A DNA stretch of 7,334 bases from Euryarchaeota archaeon UBA251 (GTDB taxonomy: Archaea > Thermoplasmatota > Poseidoniia > Poseidoniales > Thalassarchaeaceae), in NCBI GenBank assembly GCA_002497905.1, contig DAFJ01000050.1, forward strand, positions 1 to 7,334, written 5' to 3'. The position numbers and the translations under genes were made by a program. Positions 7,209 to 7,334 of this stretch are shown in pieces; the stretch's first letter is position 1; each line of letters opens with the position of its first letter. The notes under the pieces were generated by a model. That model was given only the letters and a program-made list of their open reading frames with translations. It was not told the DNA's origin and made no database searches.

Positions 7209-7334
7209 GTGGGTGGTTCAAGCAGCGTTGGTGCGCTGATTGTTGGTACGGTATTCTTGAGTATCTTCGCCCATGCAATGGTTCTGGCTATTGGGAATAT
7301 GGATCGAATGTCGGCAATCGAGGACCGTGAAAAT
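7209..7334 (+). CDS. ArlF/ArlG-like archaellum stator protein, 5' part only
   Basis: The gene runs off the right edge with 42 codons visible. GTG 7209 is the first possible start, because the preceding gene's stop (7203-7205) is in the same frame with only GAT between. GGTGAGG (7191-7197) supplies a Shine-Dalgarno 11 bases upstream. The product starts MGGSSSVGALIVG, then a hydrophobic helix to about residue 29 (VFLSIFAHAMVLAIG), then a polar DRMSAIEDREN. This fits the N-terminal membrane helix and following amphipathic region of ArlF (FlaF) and ArlG (FlaG), which carry a beta-sandwich outside the membrane and form the archaellum stator. Position after a FlaD/E-like gene favours ArlF, but ArlG or a minor pilin cannot be separated on 42 residues. 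ATG 7207 is out of frame and closes after ten codons. Confidence 0.75.
   Translation, partial: MGGSSSVGALIVGTVFLSIFAHAMVLAIGNMDRMSAIEDREN

Noticed and set aside
7207..7239. ATG at 7207 as start of the last gene
   Set aside because: That frame ends after ten codons (TGA 7237-7239), whereas GTG 7209 stays open to the window end and yields an ArlF/G-like helix.

Overview
The window looks like archaeal DNA, most likely from a planktonic marine euryarchaeon of the Candidatus Poseidoniales (Marine Group II) type. The direct evidence for Archaea is a clear type IV pilin-like archaellin at 5736-6317, with a class III signal peptide. It is followed by a candidate FlaD/E-like gene and the start of an ArlF/ArlG-like gene, the order seen in euryarchaeal arl (fla) operons. 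Translation signals match the archaeal anti-Shine-Dalgarno (GGAGGTGA type), all gene ends seen are TGA, and GC is intermediate. The exact lineage is inferred from overall style, not from a marker gene.

All genes read on the + strand and are tightly packed. Bases 1-80 may hold the last 25 codons of an upstream gene, whose TGA would overlap the next ATG (TGATG). Bases 80-4798 encode a 1572-aa secreted and membrane-anchored protein: signal peptide, about ten beta-sandwich (Ig-like, CARDB/NEW3-like) repeats with about twenty N-glycosylation sequons, five predicted membrane helices and a cytosolic tail. It overlaps a 281-aa gene (4795-5640) for a cytosolic protein with an alpha-helical/coiled-coil N-terminal half and two beta domains resembling the repeats of its neighbour. 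A 95-base gap with a plausible TATA box precedes the archaellin. The archaellin is followed by a strong hairpin in a 72-base gap, then the FlaD/E-like candidate (6390-7205) and the truncated ArlF/G-like gene (7209 to window end).

The right half is the start of an archaellum operon: filament subunit, candidate cytosolic motor accessory, then a periplasmic stator-type protein. The left half is an unrecognised two-gene module, a giant envelope-spanning beta-repeat protein with a cytosolic partner. A role in anchoring or organising the archaellum at the cell surface is an attractive hypothesis, based only on adjacency and topology. The most notable non-coding feature is a perfect 9-bp inverted repeat at 60-83. 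It places the start codon of the giant gene in the stem and part of a perfect Shine-Dalgarno in the loop. A second Shine-Dalgarno-complementary element lies before the 4795 start. Both suggest translational coupling along the operon.
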